DNA of 64,000 nt from Lucinisca nassula (taxonomy: Eukaryota; Mollusca; Bivalvia; Lucinida; Lucinidae): contig OY757021.1 in assembly GCA_963580285.1 (NCBI GenBank), positions 98,756,149-98,820,148 on the forward strand, in the 5' to 3' direction. The stretch's first letter is position 1. The number at the start of each line of letters is the position of its first letter. Both the position numbers and the translations under genes were made by a program. The notes below the pieces were generated by a model. It ran no database searches and was not told the origin of the DNA. It saw only the letters and a program-made list of their open reading frames with translations. Below, piece after piece: positions 63,331 through 64,000 of the stretch.

Positions 63331-64000
63331 AACTAGAAATGTGTCAATACAACACAAATGCCCCCGCCCAGGGGCCTACCTCCCCCTCCCCCACAAAAAA
63401 AATGACATATTACAATAACACCTGTCCTTAGGTCATTGGCATAGATTAGTGTATGGCTGATTAAACCTTGAAAAAATAATTATCAACATACCAAATAGGA
63501 ACTCAATCCATCAAATGGTTTGGAAAATATGGCCTCTTACAAACGTTAATATTAAACATTTCTAAGTCTGCAACCTTGACCTTAAGGTCATGGGCAGGGG
63601 CAGGGTTGTGGCTGAATGAAACGTTTGACCTGCATCAATCATTATTCCAAATATGTAGCAAATCCATCACATGGTTCAGGAAATATGGACTCTCAAAAAA
63701 TATAATATAAAAAAAATTCTGTGTCTGTGACCTTGACCTTTAGGTAAGGGGTGCGGGGTATGGCTCAATGAAACTTTGGACCTGCAACTATTGTCATACC
63801 AAATATGAAGCAAATCCATTATACAGTTTGGAAATATAAGCTATTTACATACTTAAATTTGAAAATTTCTATGTCTGTGACCTTGACCTTGAAGTCATAG
63901 AAATGGGTGGGGGTATTACTGAATAAAACTTTGGACCTGCATCTATCATCAAATCAAATATGAACCAAATTAATCATAAAAGTTCAAGTTCAACATGGTA
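63331..64000 (+). mobile_element. array element running off the window
   Basis: 5' end 'aactagaaatgtgtcaatac' with 'aaatgcccccgcccaggggc', then about four units of 165 bp ('gtctgtgaccttgaccttga', 'gaataaaactttggacctgc') related to the second array at 26220-27060. It contains the uninterrupted form of the site occupied by the MITE at 5046-5200. Confidence 0.85.

Noticed and set aside
1..64000. Reverse transcriptase, integrase or viral genes
   Set aside because: No YXDD, integrase, envelope or capsid-like motif was seen in any frame. The only transposase coding sequence recognised is the two dead mariners.

Overview
This is a 64-kb piece of a eukaryotic nuclear genome, almost certainly from a bivalve mollusc. 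Evidence: short coding exons with GT/AG splice sites separated by multi-kilobase introns, no bacterial gene layout, tRNA-derived SINEs, and many array elements of the pearl/CvE/DTE (non-autonomous Helentron-like) type known from bivalves, in which core tandem repeats are followed by an ACGG/ACAG microsatellite and a terminal hairpin. The species cannot be named from the sequence alone.

Two host genes are supported, and they are convergent. On the + strand, four exons (1556-1753, 7224-7426, 10465-10606, 23777-23806) encode the C-terminal part of a basic helix-loop-helix transcription factor, most like TCFL5 with SOHLH as the alternative. Reading phases agree across all three junctions and the CDS stops at 23806. 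On the - strand, five exons (63193-63071, 57932-57791, 54769-54632, 48523-48419, 44834-44730) encode the C-terminal helical end of nucleoporin NUP160, a Y-complex nuclear-pore scaffold subunit. Phases agree throughout and a stop lies at 44730-44732. The 5' parts of both genes are outside the window. About 21 kb separates the two stop codons, and I see no convincing host exon there.

Most other sequence I could classify is mobile or repetitive DNA, often nested. (i) Array elements with terminal hairpins: 1-336, 3714-4187, 7637-9117, 11570-13449, 14674-22043, 22190-23575, 25385-27172, 28808-31470, 35053-37529, 39232-44171, 44949-45548, 49208-52983, 54906-56482, 60845-62040, 63331-64000. (ii) Two decayed DD34D mariner copies (14936-18385 -, split by a 2.1-kb insertion; 30240-31442 +, internally deleted). 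(iii) hAT-like MITEs with 8-bp or about 6-7-bp target duplications. (iv) piggyBac-like MITEs flanked by TTAA and built around a palindromic core. (v) pogo/Tigger-like MITEs flanked by TA. (vi) Several SINE families, many with intact target-site duplications, three sharing a 3' tail containing GTTAAAC and a fourth a related tail. No LINE, LTR, viral or autonomous transposase gene with an intact frame was found.

Points worth a second look: three mobile elements sit within 17-30 nt of splice sites of the two genes; one tandem array carries perfect estrogen-receptor-type inverted repeats (AGGTCA-CAC-TGACCT) while several unrelated arrays carry TCAAGGTCA nuclear-receptor monomer sites; one palindromic core module is shared by MITEs of different superfamilies; and several insertions have their empty target site preserved elsewhere in the window.
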